Shown here piece after piece: positions 49,735-57,936 of a stretch of DNA of 64,000 nt. Below the pieces are notes generated by a model. The model worked only from the letters and a program-made list of their open reading frames with translations. It had not been told where the DNA came from and searched no databases. The stretch covers positions 1-64,000 of the forward strand of contig JAKLJL010000012.1 of the NCBI GenBank assembly GCA_023151185.1, given 5' to 3'. Position 1 is the first letter of the stretch; each line of letters opens with the position of its first letter. A program made the translations under genes and the position numbers. This DNA is from Bacteroidota bacterium. GTDB lineage: Bacteria; Bacteroidota; JABWAT01.

Positions 49735-50609
49735 AGCAAAATCCATATGGAAACCAGGGTTTTTCTGTTTCTGTCCTGGGATTCGGGGCCGGAGAGATCG
49801 GTGACGGTACGCTTTCGGAAGATCTTGCCGGGACCCTGTTAAACCGGGCAGTTGACCTTGGGGTTACTTTGGTTGATACTGCCCGCGGATACGGACTTTC
49901 AGAAGAACGGATCGGCCGGCATCTGTCCTGGCGGCGACATGATTTTATTCTGTCCACAAAGGTAGGATACAGCATTCCCGGGCATGCAGACTGGTCTTTT
50001 GGGTGTATTACTGAGGGGATTGAAACAGCACTCAGGTTAATGAAAACCGATGTGATTGACATTGTTCATCTTCATTCCTGTCCGGTCGAGACCCTGATGC
50101 AGAATGAAGTGATTCCGGCACTTGAAAAAGCCAGAGAGGCCGGTAAACTCCGGGTGGCAGCTTACTCAGGGGATAACACTCCGCTTGACTGGAGTCTGGA
50201 TTCCGGGCGATTTGGCGGACTGATGTCGTCGGTCAGTTGTTTTGATCAGGGGGTTATTGACCGGGTAATCCCGGTTGCAGCCGGCCGGGGGATTGGCTAC
50301 ATTGCCAAGCGGCCCATCGGAAATGCGCCCTGGCGGTATCCTGACCAACCTTTCGGACATTACTGCGAGGAATACTGGAAACGGATGAAGACTATGGGGC
50401 TGGATTTTGGAAGTGACTGGCAATCGGTTTCGCTTCGGTTTACAGCGTTTCACACTGGGGTGTCTTCCTGCATTGCGGGAACAACCAGTCTTCTGCACCT
50501 TGAAGAAAATATCAGACTGATTGAAAAAGGGCCTCTTCCCGAAGAAACCGTTCACCGGATCCGGTCTGCCTGGAACGTCTCCGGGCTGCAGTGGGAAAGT
50601 CAGGTTTAA
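49731..50609 (+). CDS. Aldo/keto reductase
   Basis: The 292-residue protein has the AKR TIM barrel and its catalytic tetrad: D and Y in LVDTARGYGLSEERIG, K in ILSTKVGY, and H in DIVHLHSC. The NADPH-binding end has SSCIAGTTSLLHLEENIRLI. Near residue 180 the sequence (SYIAKRPIGNAPWRYP) is like the AKR7/AKR-type sugar or aldehyde reductases. No signal peptide is visible. Physiological substrate is unknown. Its overlap with the PorZ-like gene is probably just compact gene packing. Confidence 0.9.
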   Translation: MKQNPYGNQGFSVSVLGFGAGEIGDGTLSEDLAGTLLNRAVDLGVTLVDTARGYGLSEERIGRHLSWRRHDFILSTKVGYSIPGHADWSFGCITEGIETALRLMKTDVIDIVHLHSCPVETLMQNEVIPALEKAREAGKLRVAAYSGDNTPLDWSLDSGRFGGLMSSVSCFDQGVIDRVIPVAAGRGIGYIAKRPIGNAPWRYPDQPFGHYCEEYWKRMKTMGLDFGSDWQSVSLRFTAFHTGVSSCIAGTTSLLHLEENIRLIEKGPLPEETVHRIRSAWNVSGLQWESQV

Positions 50610-50612
50610 GGA

Positions 50613-51395
50613 TCAGGGATCAATTTCCCGGACTTTGTCCCCTTCCGCAATTCCCCGCAGCAACACCCGGTTGTTTTTCAGTTCAACCTCAATAACCCCG
50701 CCACGTTCTGAAGCCTGGTATCCCGTCAGCCTGAGTTTCCCTGTTCTTTTGGCCCAGAAAGGAGCCAGAACACAATGGGCCGAACCGGTAACCGGATCTT
50801 CGTTCACCCCAACTGCCGGTGCAAAAAACCGGGAAACAAAATCAAACTCCGGCTGGTCTGAAGGAGCTGTTACAATGATTCCACGGGCAGGAAATCTGGA
50901 AATTGCATCGAAATCGGGCTGAAGGGTTCTGACCTGGTCTGCCTGTTCAAAAACAACCAGCAGATCAAACTCACTTTTTCCGGTCCATTCCGGACGGATG
51001 CCAAAAAGGTCGTTCATTTCCCCGGTCAGGTCAAGTTCAACAGCCGGTTTGGCCGGGAAGTCCAGTTCAATTTTGTTTTGAATTCGCTGTGCCGTCAGTT
51101 TCCCCGAAAGGGTCTGGAAGGAAAGCAGGTTACGGGTATCCCGTCCGGAGTCCCAAAGGTAAAAGGCACTGGCGAGTGTGGCATGGCCGCATAATTTTAC
51201 CTCAGCCTCAGGGGTAAACCACCGTAACAGGTACCCTTCATCTGAAGGCACCAGAAATGCAGTTTCCGAAAGTCCCATCTGCCGGGCTGCTGATTGCATA
51301 TCCGGCTCAGATACCGGCAGTTCAGAAAGGAAGACCCCAGCCGGATTACCCTTAAATTTGCCGCCGGTAAAGGCATTGATGACCGAAACTTTCAC
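50613..51395 (-). CDS. PhzF family isomerase-like protein
   Basis: The 260-residue protein has the PhzF fold of two related halves. INAFTGGKFKGNPAGVFL is the conserved start, MGLSETAFLVP carries the catalytic glutamate, VKLCGHATLASAFYL is the glycine-rich loop, and VNEDPVTGSAHCVLAPF is the second conserved segment. Apart from PhzF of phenazine synthesis, the reactions of the family are mostly unknown. No other phenazine gene is present, so phenazine production is not indicated. It overlaps the methyltransferase gene by four bases. Confidence 0.92.
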   Translation of the reverse strand: MKVSVINAFTGGKFKGNPAGVFLSELPVSEPDMQSAARQMGLSETAFLVPSDEGYLLRWFTPEAEVKLCGHATLASAFYLWDSGRDTRNLLSFQTLSGKLTAQRIQNKIELDFPAKPAVELDLTGEMNDLFGIRPEWTGKSEFDLLVVFEQADQVRTLQPDFDAISRFPARGIIVTAPSDQPEFDFVSRFFAPAVGVNEDPVTGSAHCVLAPFWAKRTGKLRLTGYQASERGGVIEVELKNNRVLLRGIAEGDKVREIDP

Positions 51396-52189
51396 AGTTT
51401 TGCTCTCTTTTTAGGTGTTACAATCCAGATTTTCTGGCTTCCGGCAAGCTGCAGATGCTCGCCTTCCCGGTCAGAAACCAAGTCAAAGAACGGGTCAATC
51501 AGGCTCCGAACATAGGAGTCGGGATGGTAGGACGTGAATAAACGGCTTGTGTTGGCTACGTCTCCACGATAAACCGGTTTACCTGATTTAAATATGTCGA
51601 GTTCCCTTCCAACCAATTTTTTTTCTGAGTAAAAGGATCCGATTGTGGTAAAAAGAAAAAGTCCTCCCGGGGCTAATATGCGGTTTACTTCCCCGAAAAA
51701 ATGAGAAATACTCTGTTCGTTAAGATGAGTGACTACAGACAGGGAAAAAACAAAGTCCGCTTCAGAATCCCCGATAGGAAAGGGGTGGTCAGGTTTATTC
51801 ACTAACCAGGTGACAGTTGGAAAGTGCGCCTGATTAAACCGGATCATCCGGTCATTAACATCACAGCCAATCAGTTTTGCTTCCGGAAAGTGGGGAGAAA
51901 TCCGGTTGGTGATCCGGCCAAGTCCGCATCCTGCATCTACTATTACTTTGGGTGAGATTAACGGTGAAATCAGGCCGGAAAGATTCCTGGCAGCCACTTT
52001 CCCGCTTTCATCGAACCGATAAAAGTCAACCTTACCAAAGCATTCAAAAAGCAGTGGGGCAGGATAGGGAAAAGGAAAAAATCTGAAATTGTGACCGGCG
52101 TGCCGGATTAAAGACAGGTAAGGAGCCACCTTTTCAAGATAAGGAAGCATCTTTAGTTTTCTTAAAACGAGCAGAATCTGATTTTTCAT
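51392..52189 (-). CDS. SAM-dependent methyltransferase, class I
   Basis: The 265-residue protein has motif I VIVDAGCGLGRITNRISPHF near residue 95, motif II LIGCDVNDRMIRFNQ, and VFSLSVVTHLNEQSISHFF, a methyltransferase type 11/12-like block that also occurs in lipid and small-molecule enzymes. About 80 residues precede motif I. It shares four bases with the PhzF-like gene. The methyl acceptor cannot be told. Confidence 0.85.
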   Translation of the reverse strand: MKNQILLVLRKLKMLPYLEKVAPYLSLIRHAGHNFRFFPFPYPAPLLFECFGKVDFYRFDESGKVAARNLSGLISPLISPKVIVDAGCGLGRITNRISPHFPEAKLIGCDVNDRMIRFNQAHFPTVTWLVNKPDHPFPIGDSEADFVFSLSVVTHLNEQSISHFFGEVNRILAPGGLFLFTTIGSFYSEKKLVGRELDIFKSGKPVYRGDVANTSRLFTSYHPDSYVRSLIDPFFDLVSDREGEHLQLAGSQKIWIVTPKKRAKL

Positions 52190-52254
52190 ATGGTTCCTTA
52201 AAACAATTTATAAAGATACAATTACCCCGAATATCATTCAGAATCCGGGAAGCT

Positions 52255-52262
52255 TATTTTTG
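52255..52262 (+). promoter_or_regulatory. -7 element TATTTTTG before the EamA transporter
   Basis: TATTTTTG is an exact TAnnTTTG match 24 bases before the TTG start codon at 52287. No TTG is found 20 bases upstream, so only the -7 part is supported. Confidence 0.4.
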
Positions 52263-52286
52263 TGCCGGACTTGATACAGGTGTCTC

Positions 52287-53177
52287 TTGCTGAAAATCAC
52301 GCTGGGCTTCCTTGCCATTTGTACCATCTGGGGAACCACCTGGCTGGCGATAACCTGGGGGTACGAAACCTTCCCGCCTTTGCTTGGCTCTTCAGTCCGG
52401 TTTTTGCTGGCCTCCCTGATCTACCTTCCCTGGGTAACTTACCGCCGGGAACGGTTTCCCGAAAACCGACGGGAATGGCAGGTGGTTCTGGTTCTCGGTA
52501 TTCTGGGCTTCGGACTGGCCTACGGGCTGGTTTACATTGGCCAGCAATACATTCCAAGTGCCTTATCTTCCATTCTGTTTTCAACCTACCCGTTTTGGGT
52601 AGCAATCGGCAGTTATGCCGTCCTGAAGGAAACCCGGTTCACTGTGGTAAAAGTTGCCGGTATAATTATCGGATTTATCGGAATTCTGCTCATTTTCGGT
52701 CATCAGCTCACCGGTTTTGACCCGGGTTACTTTGCCGGAATGGTATTAATAGTGGTAAGTGCTGCTGTCCAGGCTCTGAACCTGATCCTGATCAGGAAAT
52801 GGGGAATCAATCTGTCTGCCTCGGTTCTGAATTTTCTGGGGATGGGGTTTGGCGGACTGTTTCTTCTGGTCTGGAGCTTTTTAACCGAAACCTGGCAGGT
52901 TAACCTGACGGCAGCCGGTCTGCTCAGTACTTTTTACCTGACTGTAGTCGGAAGTGTCATTGTCTTCGGGATTTACTGGTGGCTTCTTTCACAGGTTCAG
53001 GCAGTTACCCTGTCGCTTTCAGCTTTTCTGACACCGGTAGTGGCGGTTGTTGCCGGCTACCTGTTTGCCGGTGAAGTACTCAGCTTTTGGGTTTACCTGG
53101 GCGGACTGGTGGCCATTTCGGGGGTTTTGCTTTATAATTTAGGGGATCTGCTCACCGGTATCCAAAAAAGGAAGTGA
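52287..53177 (+). CDS. EamA/DMT family transporter
   Basis: The 296-residue membrane protein has ten predicted helices in two EamA repeats. The first begins LGFLAICTIWGTTWLAITWG and includes VLVLGILGFGLAYGLVYIGQQYIPSALSSILF, a signature of the family; the second covers residues 150-290 (VVSAAVQALNLILIRKWG; LSLSAFLTPVVAVVAGYLF). EamA proteins export metabolites such as amino acids. The start is TTG with a partial AGGTG ribosome-binding site and a TATTTTTG -7 element upstream. The substrate is unknown. Confidence 0.9.
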   Translation: MLKITLGFLAICTIWGTTWLAITWGYETFPPLLGSSVRFLLASLIYLPWVTYRRERFPENRREWQVVLVLGILGFGLAYGLVYIGQQYIPSALSSILFSTYPFWVAIGSYAVLKETRFTVVKVAGIIIGFIGILLIFGHQLTGFDPGYFAGMVLIVVSAAVQALNLILIRKWGINLSASVLNFLGMGFGGLFLLVWSFLTETWQVNLTAAGLLSTFYLTVVGSVIVFGIYWWLLSQVQAVTLSLSAFLTPVVAVVAGYLFAGEVLSFWVYLGGLVAISGVLLYNLGDLLTGIQKRK

Positions 53178-53398
53178 GGTTTCTCTGTCTGCCAATAAAA
53201 CCGGATCGGACCCAGAAAATCAGGTGACCGGGAGCACTTTTTGGAACCGGTTTCCCTTTCAGTAAATTAAATAATCCAAATAAACCTTCACTTTTTTGTT
53301 TCCAATCCAATTTTAATCTAGAGCCTAAGTCGTTAAAAATCACGGATGTCATTAAATGTCACGTGTTTATTTCCTGAAAAGCCCTTCCACCTGATGTC
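53178..53398. other. Intergenic region before the amylase promoter
   Basis: About 220 bases with no gene. It holds an imperfect palindrome GGAACCGGTTTCC near 53242 and the direct repeat ATGTCA-N4-ATGTCA near 53346, possible protein-binding sites for the amylase gene downstream. No terminator for the EamA gene is clear. Confidence 0.35.
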
Positions 53399-53429
53399 TT
53401 GACAAAAAAAATAAATCCGCCTACCTTCA
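53399..53429 (+). promoter_or_regulatory. Amylase promoter (TTG-N20-TACCTTCA)
   Basis: TTG (53399-53401, within TTGACA) is followed after exactly 20 bases by TACCTTCA (53422-53429), matching four of the six fixed -7 positions. It lies about 115 bases before the amylase ATG. Confidence 0.55.
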
Positions 53430-53445
53430 TTCCACGCAATCACAT

Positions 53446-53457
53446 GGAAGCGCTTCC
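53446..53457. promoter_or_regulatory. LacI-type palindromic operator GGAAGCGCTTCC
   Basis: A perfect 12-base palindrome with a central CG lies 16 bases beyond the -7 element, where a bound LacI-family protein would block transcription. The form GGAAGCGCTTCC is close to catabolite and maltose-type LacI operators. The regulator gene is not in this window. Confidence 0.55.
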
Positions 53458-53546
53458 GGATTCGGATCCCTTCCCTGAAAAAGTCTGACGTTCACTCTCC
53501 AACATATCCGTTTTTTCCTGACACTTGAAGAAAGGTGCGTTTTTTT

Positions 53547-55955
53547 ATGAAGAAGTTGGTACTGGTTTTATCACTCGTTCTGATCAGTTTGCTTTCGTTT
53601 GGTCAGAATCCCTGGAACGGAAAAGTAGTTCTGCAGGGGTTCTGGTGGGATTACTGGAATAATAATTACTCCAATGCTTATGCTGATTACCTCACAGAAC
53701 TGGCACCGAGGCTCCGGGATATGGGAATTGATATGGTCTGGATTCCGCCGACCTCTAAAAATGCCGGAACAAATAAAGTAGGATACTCCCCCTTTGATCA
53801 TTATGATCTGGGAGATAAGTTCCAGAAAGGGTCCACCACAACCCGGTTTGGAAATAAAGACCAGTATCTTCGGATGGTGGCAGTTATGAAAGCAAACGGG
53901 CTGGGTGTTGTTCAGGACGTTGTTTTGAACCACGTCAGTGATGCCGGGTCTGCCAACGGCCAGGGCGGTCAGGATCCGGAACCAACCTATTCAATGAGAA
54001 ATGAAAACGGGTATAAAACCTTCCGGAATGCCAGTTATTCCACACCGGTACCCGCAGCCTCCGTTCCAGGCAATGTGAATGCCGAAAATGCCACAGAATA
54101 CTGGGCAAGAAACGGCCGCTGGTCGAAAAATTACACCAACTTCCATCCGAATATGTGGACCAATACAACCTCTGGCAATTGGGCACAAGGCGGCTGGGGA
54201 CCTGATATTTCTTACGAAGACGGACGTTCCTACGGTCCTTCGAGCAATGCCACGACCAACCCGGCTCAGTATCAGGATTATATGAGAACTGAAGCCCGCA
54301 ACTGGATTGTCTGGCTGAAAAAACAAACCGGTGTCGATGGTTTCCGCTGGGATGCTGTTAAACACTTCCCCCATTACATCCTGCAGGATCTCAGCTACAA
54401 TGTAAAATACAATGCAGGCTGGGCCAATGGCGGATCCAATATGTTCAACGTGGGAGAATATGTTGGTTCAGCCGGTGAACTGGATACCTACATCAATGAT
54501 GTAAAATACTCCAACGGCGGCTCTGAGGACATGGTCGGAACTTTTGACTTTGCCCTGCGGGGTGCGATTTACGGAATGATTACCGGAAACGGATATTTTG
54601 ACATGGGTTCTATTCCCGGCCAGCAGCAAAGCAACCGGTACAGAACGGTTCCGTTTGTCAACAATCACGATTCCTTCCGGCCGAACGGATTTAATGCCAC
54701 CACCGGCGAATACACAAGCTGGGATACCGGAAATGAACTCGTTGCCCACATCCACCCGGATGATGGACGGATTCAGGCTGCCTATGCTGTTGCAATGGCT
54801 GTTGACGGATCACCCCAGATCTTCTTTGAAGATTTATTCAAAATGAACACCACCACCCGGTTCAGCCACCGCCCGACCAGCACCACCAACCTTCAGGTTC
54901 GGGATTATCTGGCCAACCTGATCTGGTGCCATCAAAAACTCAATTTCAAAGCCGGTTCCTACCTCGTCCGCTGGCAGGCTCAGGATGCCCTGGTAATTGA
55001 ACGGTCCGGCCGTGCACTCATTGGTGTCACAGATAACTGGACAACCGGCCAAACCGTTACCGTTCAAACCAACTTTGGCGCCAATGTTCAGCTTCATGAT
55101 TACTCAGGTGCCAATTCAAATGACATCTGGACGAACGGATCGGGTCAGGCAACTTTCTGGATTCCGCCCTGTAACGGAACCAACGTCCGCCGCGGTTATA
55201 CCGTTTGGGCACCAGCCGGCGTTACCGGCGGATTTGCCCCGCCGACCAATGTGACCACCCAGGAATGGGAAATGGCCAATGACCTTGGCGACAGCCATGC
55301 CTCTTCCCTGAAACAGGGTGGTGCTCTGCCTGCCAGTTCACAGGCACTCAGAACAGTCGGCCGGGTTTTCTCTGAAGGCGGAAAAACCATTACCGTTACC
55401 GTTTATCAGCAATTGTCGTCAACACCGAAAAGCATTGCCATCCAGATCTATAATTCATCCGGATCTTCCATTCTGAAGACCACAACCGGTTCGACGGCAA
55501 CTCTGACTACAACCTATACACCTGCATCTACCGGTTACTATATGATCAAGGTCAGGAACAACAACTCGACCAACCCGACACAGAAGGTTTGGGTTAAAGT
55601 CAGCTATACTGCCCCCCGGTCAGTTACCGTTGCCAACTACACCAAAACCGACGGAGATGAACTCGAAGCGGCTGATGAGACTGAAATTCCGGAATCCATT
55701 GAACTGAATCCGAATTATCCGAATCCGTTCAATCCGTCAACCAACATCGCCTTCAGTCTTCCTGCCGAAATGCATGTTAAGCTGACGGTTTACAATTTAC
55801 TTGGCCAGGAAATCAAAGTCCTGGTTAATGAAACCCTGCCGAAAGGCGGCCACATCAGGCCGTTTGATGCAAGTGGTCTGGCATCCGGTGTCTATATTTA
55901 CAAGCTGGATACCGAAGCTGGCAGCAAGAGTGCCCGGATGGTTCTGACCAGATAA
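53547..55955 (+). CDS. T9SS-exported GH13 alpha-amylase
   Basis: The 802-residue secreted enzyme hydrolyses alpha-1,4-glucans. A signal peptide (KKLVLVLSLVLISLLSFG) is followed by the GH13 TIM barrel with nucleophile D269 (GFRWDAVKHF), acid/base E304 (NVGEYVG) and D375 (FVNNHDSF), plus VVQDVVLNH. Residues about 570-700 contain a beta-sandwich (QALRTVGRVFSEGGKTITVTVY), perhaps carbohydrate-binding. The last 85 residues carry the T9SS sorting domain, with NYPNPFNPSTNIAFSLPAEM and GLASGVYIYKL. The ATG at 53547 is chosen over a GTG four codons upstream. A strong terminator follows, and a LacI-type operator suggests control by sugar supply. Confidence 0.94.
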   Translation: MKKLVLVLSLVLISLLSFGQNPWNGKVVLQGFWWDYWNNNYSNAYADYLTELAPRLRDMGIDMVWIPPTSKNAGTNKVGYSPFDHYDLGDKFQKGSTTTRFGNKDQYLRMVAVMKANGLGVVQDVVLNHVSDAGSANGQGGQDPEPTYSMRNENGYKTFRNASYSTPVPAASVPGNVNAENATEYWARNGRWSKNYTNFHPNMWTNTTSGNWAQGGWGPDISYEDGRSYGPSSNATTNPAQYQDYMRTEARNWIVWLKKQTGVDGFRWDAVKHFPHYILQDLSYNVKYNAGWANGGSNMFNVGEYVGSAGELDTYINDVKYSNGGSEDMVGTFDFALRGAIYGMITGNGYFDMGSIPGQQQSNRYRTVPFVNNHDSFRPNGFNATTGEYTSWDTGNELVAHIHPDDGRIQAAYAVAMAVDGSPQIFFEDLFKMNTTTRFSHRPTSTTNLQVRDYLANLIWCHQKLNFKAGSYLVRWQAQDALVIERSGRALIGVTDNWTTGQTVTVQTNFGANVQLHDYSGANSNDIWTNGSGQATFWIPPCNGTNVRRGYTVWAPAGVTGGFAPPTNVTTQEWEMANDLGDSHASSLKQGGALPASSQALRTVGRVFSEGGKTITVTVYQQLSSTPKSIAIQIYNSSGSSILKTTTGSTATLTTTYTPASTGYYMIKVRNNNSTNPTQKVWVKVSYTAPRSVTVANYTKTDGDELEAADETEIPESIELNPNYPNPFNPSTNIAFSLPAEMHVKLTVYNLLGQEIKVLVNETLPKGGHIRPFDASGLASGVYIYKLDTEAGSKSARMVLTR

Positions 55956-55979
55956 CCCTCGGTTAATCATGAAAATGAA

Positions 55980-56017
55980 AAGGGCTGGTTCCGCTTTGGG
56001 GCCGGCCCTTTTTTTTA
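55980..56017 (+). terminator. Strong terminator after the amylase gene
   Basis: AAGGGCTGG (55980-55988) pairs with CCGGCCCTT (56002-56010), nine base pairs including one G-U, followed by T8. It is the best terminator in the window and makes the amylase gene monocistronic. Confidence 0.92.
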
Positions 56018-56093
56018 TCCCGGAAGTGATATTTTTCTCCGGATATGAATTTTTTGGTGGTTTTCCTATGTTTGCAGAATAAAAAGGGAATTT

Positions 56094-56543
56094 ATGATCT
56101 GGATTTTCCTGTCTGCCGGCAGTCTGGTTCTGCTGCTCATTTACAGCCTGGTTATCAGGCCGGCTTACCTGATCCGGAAAAGCGGCATTGATCTGACCTT
56201 ATCCCGTTTTTTTCAGTTGCAGAGCCAGGGATTCCCCACCGTACGTCTCCTTGAAATTACCGCCCGGTTCCGTGCGGCCGGAATTCAGTTGACCTGGGAG
56301 GATATTGATTTGTTTTTCGGAACGGTGCGGGCCGAAATGCTGGGTTCCGGGACTCCCTATAAAAAACCGCCGGTTGAATTATTCAGCGATGTACTGACTG
56401 CAATTGACCTTGTCAAAGGAGAAGGATACGTACTTAGCTTTCAGAATGCCATGATGCAGGTGCTGGCAGGGAAAAATCCCAGGGAAATTGCGGCGTCCTT
56501 TGTTCACCTAATGTGGTCCGGAGAGCAAAAAACCAAACCATGA
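56094..56543 (+). CDS. Small single-pass membrane protein, unknown
   Basis: I do not recognise this 149-residue protein. One strong N-terminal membrane segment (WIFLSAGSLVLLLIYSLVIRP) is followed by a cytoplasmic helical part (SGIDLTLSRFFQLQSQGF; GIQLTWEDIDLFF; GEGYVLSFQNAMMQVLAG). A comparison with the N-terminal half of flotillin-like FloA fails on conserved positions. The gene shares four bases with mobA and is probably the first of three coupled genes. Confidence 0.65.
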   Translation: MIWIFLSAGSLVLLLIYSLVIRPAYLIRKSGIDLTLSRFFQLQSQGFPTVRLLEITARFRAAGIQLTWEDIDLFFGTVRAEMLGSGTPYKKPPVELFSDVLTAIDLVKGEGYVLSFQNAMMQVLAGKNPREIAASFVHLMWSGEQKTKP

Positions 56544-57097
56544 AAACGTATATTCTGACCGGCGGAAAATCCAGCCGGTTCGGGTCTGATAAACTTCTTG
56601 CGGATGCTGGCGGGAAGCCGGTTCTTCAGCGGATGCTGGATGTCCTTCTTCCGGTATCCCGGGACCTGGTTCTGTGCGGAAATCCTGCCTTGCAGTCGCG
56701 GTTTGATCATAAGGTTCTGCCGGATACAACCACCCTGAACGGTCCGCTGAACGGAATCTTTTCCTGCTTGACTGACCGGTATGACGGAAGCCGGTTCCTG
56801 ATTGCCGGGGATATGCCCGGTATTACTTCGGCCGGACTTTCCTGGTACCTTGATGCAGCCGGGAGCAAACCGGACGGTCTTGTACTCCCGGTAACACCCG
56901 ATGGCAAAAAGCACTTTCTTCACCTGCTGATTTCGCCTGGTCTGGCCGGTCCTGCGGTTTCTGCACTTGAGCCTCCGGTCCCACAGTCTGTTTTTCAATG
57001 GCTTTCCCGGCTGCCGGTTCAGGAAATTCAGGTTCCTCATGAGGTTGCCGGGCACTTTAAAAATGTCAATTTCCGCTCGGATCTTTCCCATGACTAA
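56540..57097 (+). CDS. mobA: Molybdenum cofactor guanylyltransferase-like protein
   Basis: The 185-residue protein is a MobA-like nucleotidyltransferase. TYILTGGKSSRFGSDKLLADAGG is the GTP-binding start with the conserved GxSxRxG-DK pattern, and RFLIAGDMPGI is the metal-binding aspartate motif. It would attach GMP to molybdopterin to make the bis-MGD cofactor. No other molybdenum gene is in this window, so a use for other NTP-sugar substrates cannot be excluded. The ATG at 56540 overlaps the upstream gene by four bases. Confidence 0.82.
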   Translation: MKTYILTGGKSSRFGSDKLLADAGGKPVLQRMLDVLLPVSRDLVLCGNPALQSRFDHKVLPDTTTLNGPLNGIFSCLTDRYDGSRFLIAGDMPGITSAGLSWYLDAAGSKPDGLVLPVTPDGKKHFLHLLISPGLAGPAVSALEPPVPQSVFQWLSRLPVQEIQVPHEVAGHFKNVNFRSDLSHD

Positions 57098-57593
57098 GGG
57101 AATTCTGATTCTGCTGGTTCTGGGTGCAGCTTCCTGCCATAATCCGTTTGCTCCACGCCTTGCAGATGATGCTGAGATTGAGAAACTGAACTCGGCGGGG
57201 GCGGTAACCATTGACGGATTTTTTGAGACCTTTAAATCGGCATATCAGTTCAGGGATACGACTCTGTACGGATCACTGCTCGACCCATCCTTTACCTTTG
57301 TCTATTATGATTATGACCGGGGAACTGATCAGTTCTGGGGCCGTGAGCAGGATATGCGGACTACCTACGGACTTTTCATGAATGCAAGCCAGCTTGAACT
57401 GGATTGGAATTTTTACCGGGAATACCAGATTGATTCTCTTTCTGCCACGGTTTCGAGAGCCTTTTCCCTGCGGGTGGTTTTTTCTTCGGTGGATATTCTG
57501 CAGGGGGAAGGAAATGCCCGTTTCGAACTCATCCGGGAACATGCCACTGAACCCTGGCGGTTAAAACGCTGGACGGATGAGTCTGATTTCTGA
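57090..57593 (+). CDS. Small lipoprotein, unknown
   Basis: The 167-residue product starts MTKGILILLVLGAASC, a lipoprotein signal with lipidated cysteine at position 16. The mature part has a helix and beta pattern (AVTIDGFFETFKSAYQF; FTFVYYDYDRGTDQF; VSRAFSLRVVFS) similar to the cystatin/SnoaL-like fold, but this is not certain. The ATG at 57090 lies inside the last codons of mobA (8-base overlap), so the two are coupled. Confidence 0.7.
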   Translation: MTKGILILLVLGAASCHNPFAPRLADDAEIEKLNSAGAVTIDGFFETFKSAYQFRDTTLYGSLLDPSFTFVYYDYDRGTDQFWGREQDMRTTYGLFMNASQLELDWNFYREYQIDSLSATVSRAFSLRVVFSSVDILQGEGNARFELIREHATEPWRLKRWTDESDF

Positions 57594-57632
57594 CACGGGA
57601 GGGGATTCTGACGGATTCCGTTCCGTGACAGC

Positions 57633-57663
57633 TTGCTTTCATGGTTCCGATCGCCTATTTTTG
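57633..57663 (+). promoter_or_regulatory. tRNA promoter (TTG-N20-TATTTTTG)
   Basis: TTG (57633-57635), exactly 20 bases, then TATTTTTG (57656-57663), a perfect match to the TAnnTTTG form. It ends 20 bases before the first tRNA. It is one of the two full matches in the window. Confidence 0.75.
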
Positions 57664-57683
57664 CATTCCTTGTTTGTGACGAC

Positions 57684-57757
57684 GGGCCCTTAGCTCAGTC
57701 GGTTAGAGCAGTGGACTCATAATCCATTGGTCGTAGGTTCGAGCCCTACAGGGCCCA
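57684..57757 (+). tRNA. tRNA with CAT anticodon (Ile2-type or elongator Met)
   Basis: A 74-base cloverleaf. The acceptor stem is GGGCCCT/AGGGCCC with discriminator A, the D stem is GCTC/GAGC, the anticodon stem is GTGGA/TCCAT with loop CTCATAA (anticodon CAT), and the T stem is GTAGG/CCTAC. Acceptor pairing excludes an initiator tRNA. The sequence around the anticodon (ACTCATAATC...TTGGTC) is very close to E. coli tRNA-Ile2 (CAT, modified by TilS to read AUA), so Ile2 is favoured over elongator Met. CCA is not encoded. Confidence 0.93.
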
Positions 57758-57803
57758 CAAAATACTGATCTTATTGGACTTACGGCTAAGTTGGTCCGAT
57801 CCC

Positions 57804-57889
57804 GGAGGAGTCGCATAGTTGGTCTAGTGCGCACGCCTGGAAAGTGTGTATACCGAAAGGTATCGAGAGTTCGAATCTCTCCTCCTCCG
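57804..57889 (+). tRNA. tRNA-Ser (GGA anticodon)
   Basis: An 86-base cloverleaf. Acceptor GGAGGAG pairs with CTCCTCC (57882-57888) with discriminator G; D stem GCAT/GTGC; anticodon stem CACGC/GTGTG with loop CTGGAAA (GGA, Ser); long variable arm ATACC-GAAA-GGTAT typical of tRNA-Ser; T stem GAGAG/CTCTC with T-loop TTCGAAT. CCA is not encoded. It lies 46 bases after the CAT tRNA. Its 3' half is repeated, with an insertion, about 396 bases downstream. Confidence 0.95.
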
Positions 57890-57890
57890 C

Positions 57891-57918
57891 AAAAAGCCAG
57901 TCCCCCGACTGGCTTTTT
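57891..57918 (+). terminator. Terminator after tRNA-Ser (first copy)
   Basis: AAAAAGCCAGTC (57891-57902) and GACTGGCTTTTT (57907-57918) form a perfect 12-bp stem with a T5 tail. The same sequence is repeated at 58287-58314 in the second unit. Confidence 0.92.
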
Positions 57919-57936
57919 AGTTTATCCCGGGGAAAA

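Noticed and set aside
50613-51395. Phenazine biosynthesis gene cluster
   Set aside because: A PhzF-like gene alone is not enough; no phzA-E or phzG genes are present and PhzF homologues are widespread.
56094-56543. Flotillin-like FloA
   Set aside because: Only the single N-terminal membrane helix agrees; the conserved FloA segments and length are missing.
57844-57936. GIY-YIG start extended upstream into tRNA-Ser
   Set aside because: The extra 31 residues are translated from the tRNA and its terminator. The ATGATG at 57937 lies after the terminator and just before the GIY-YIG domain.
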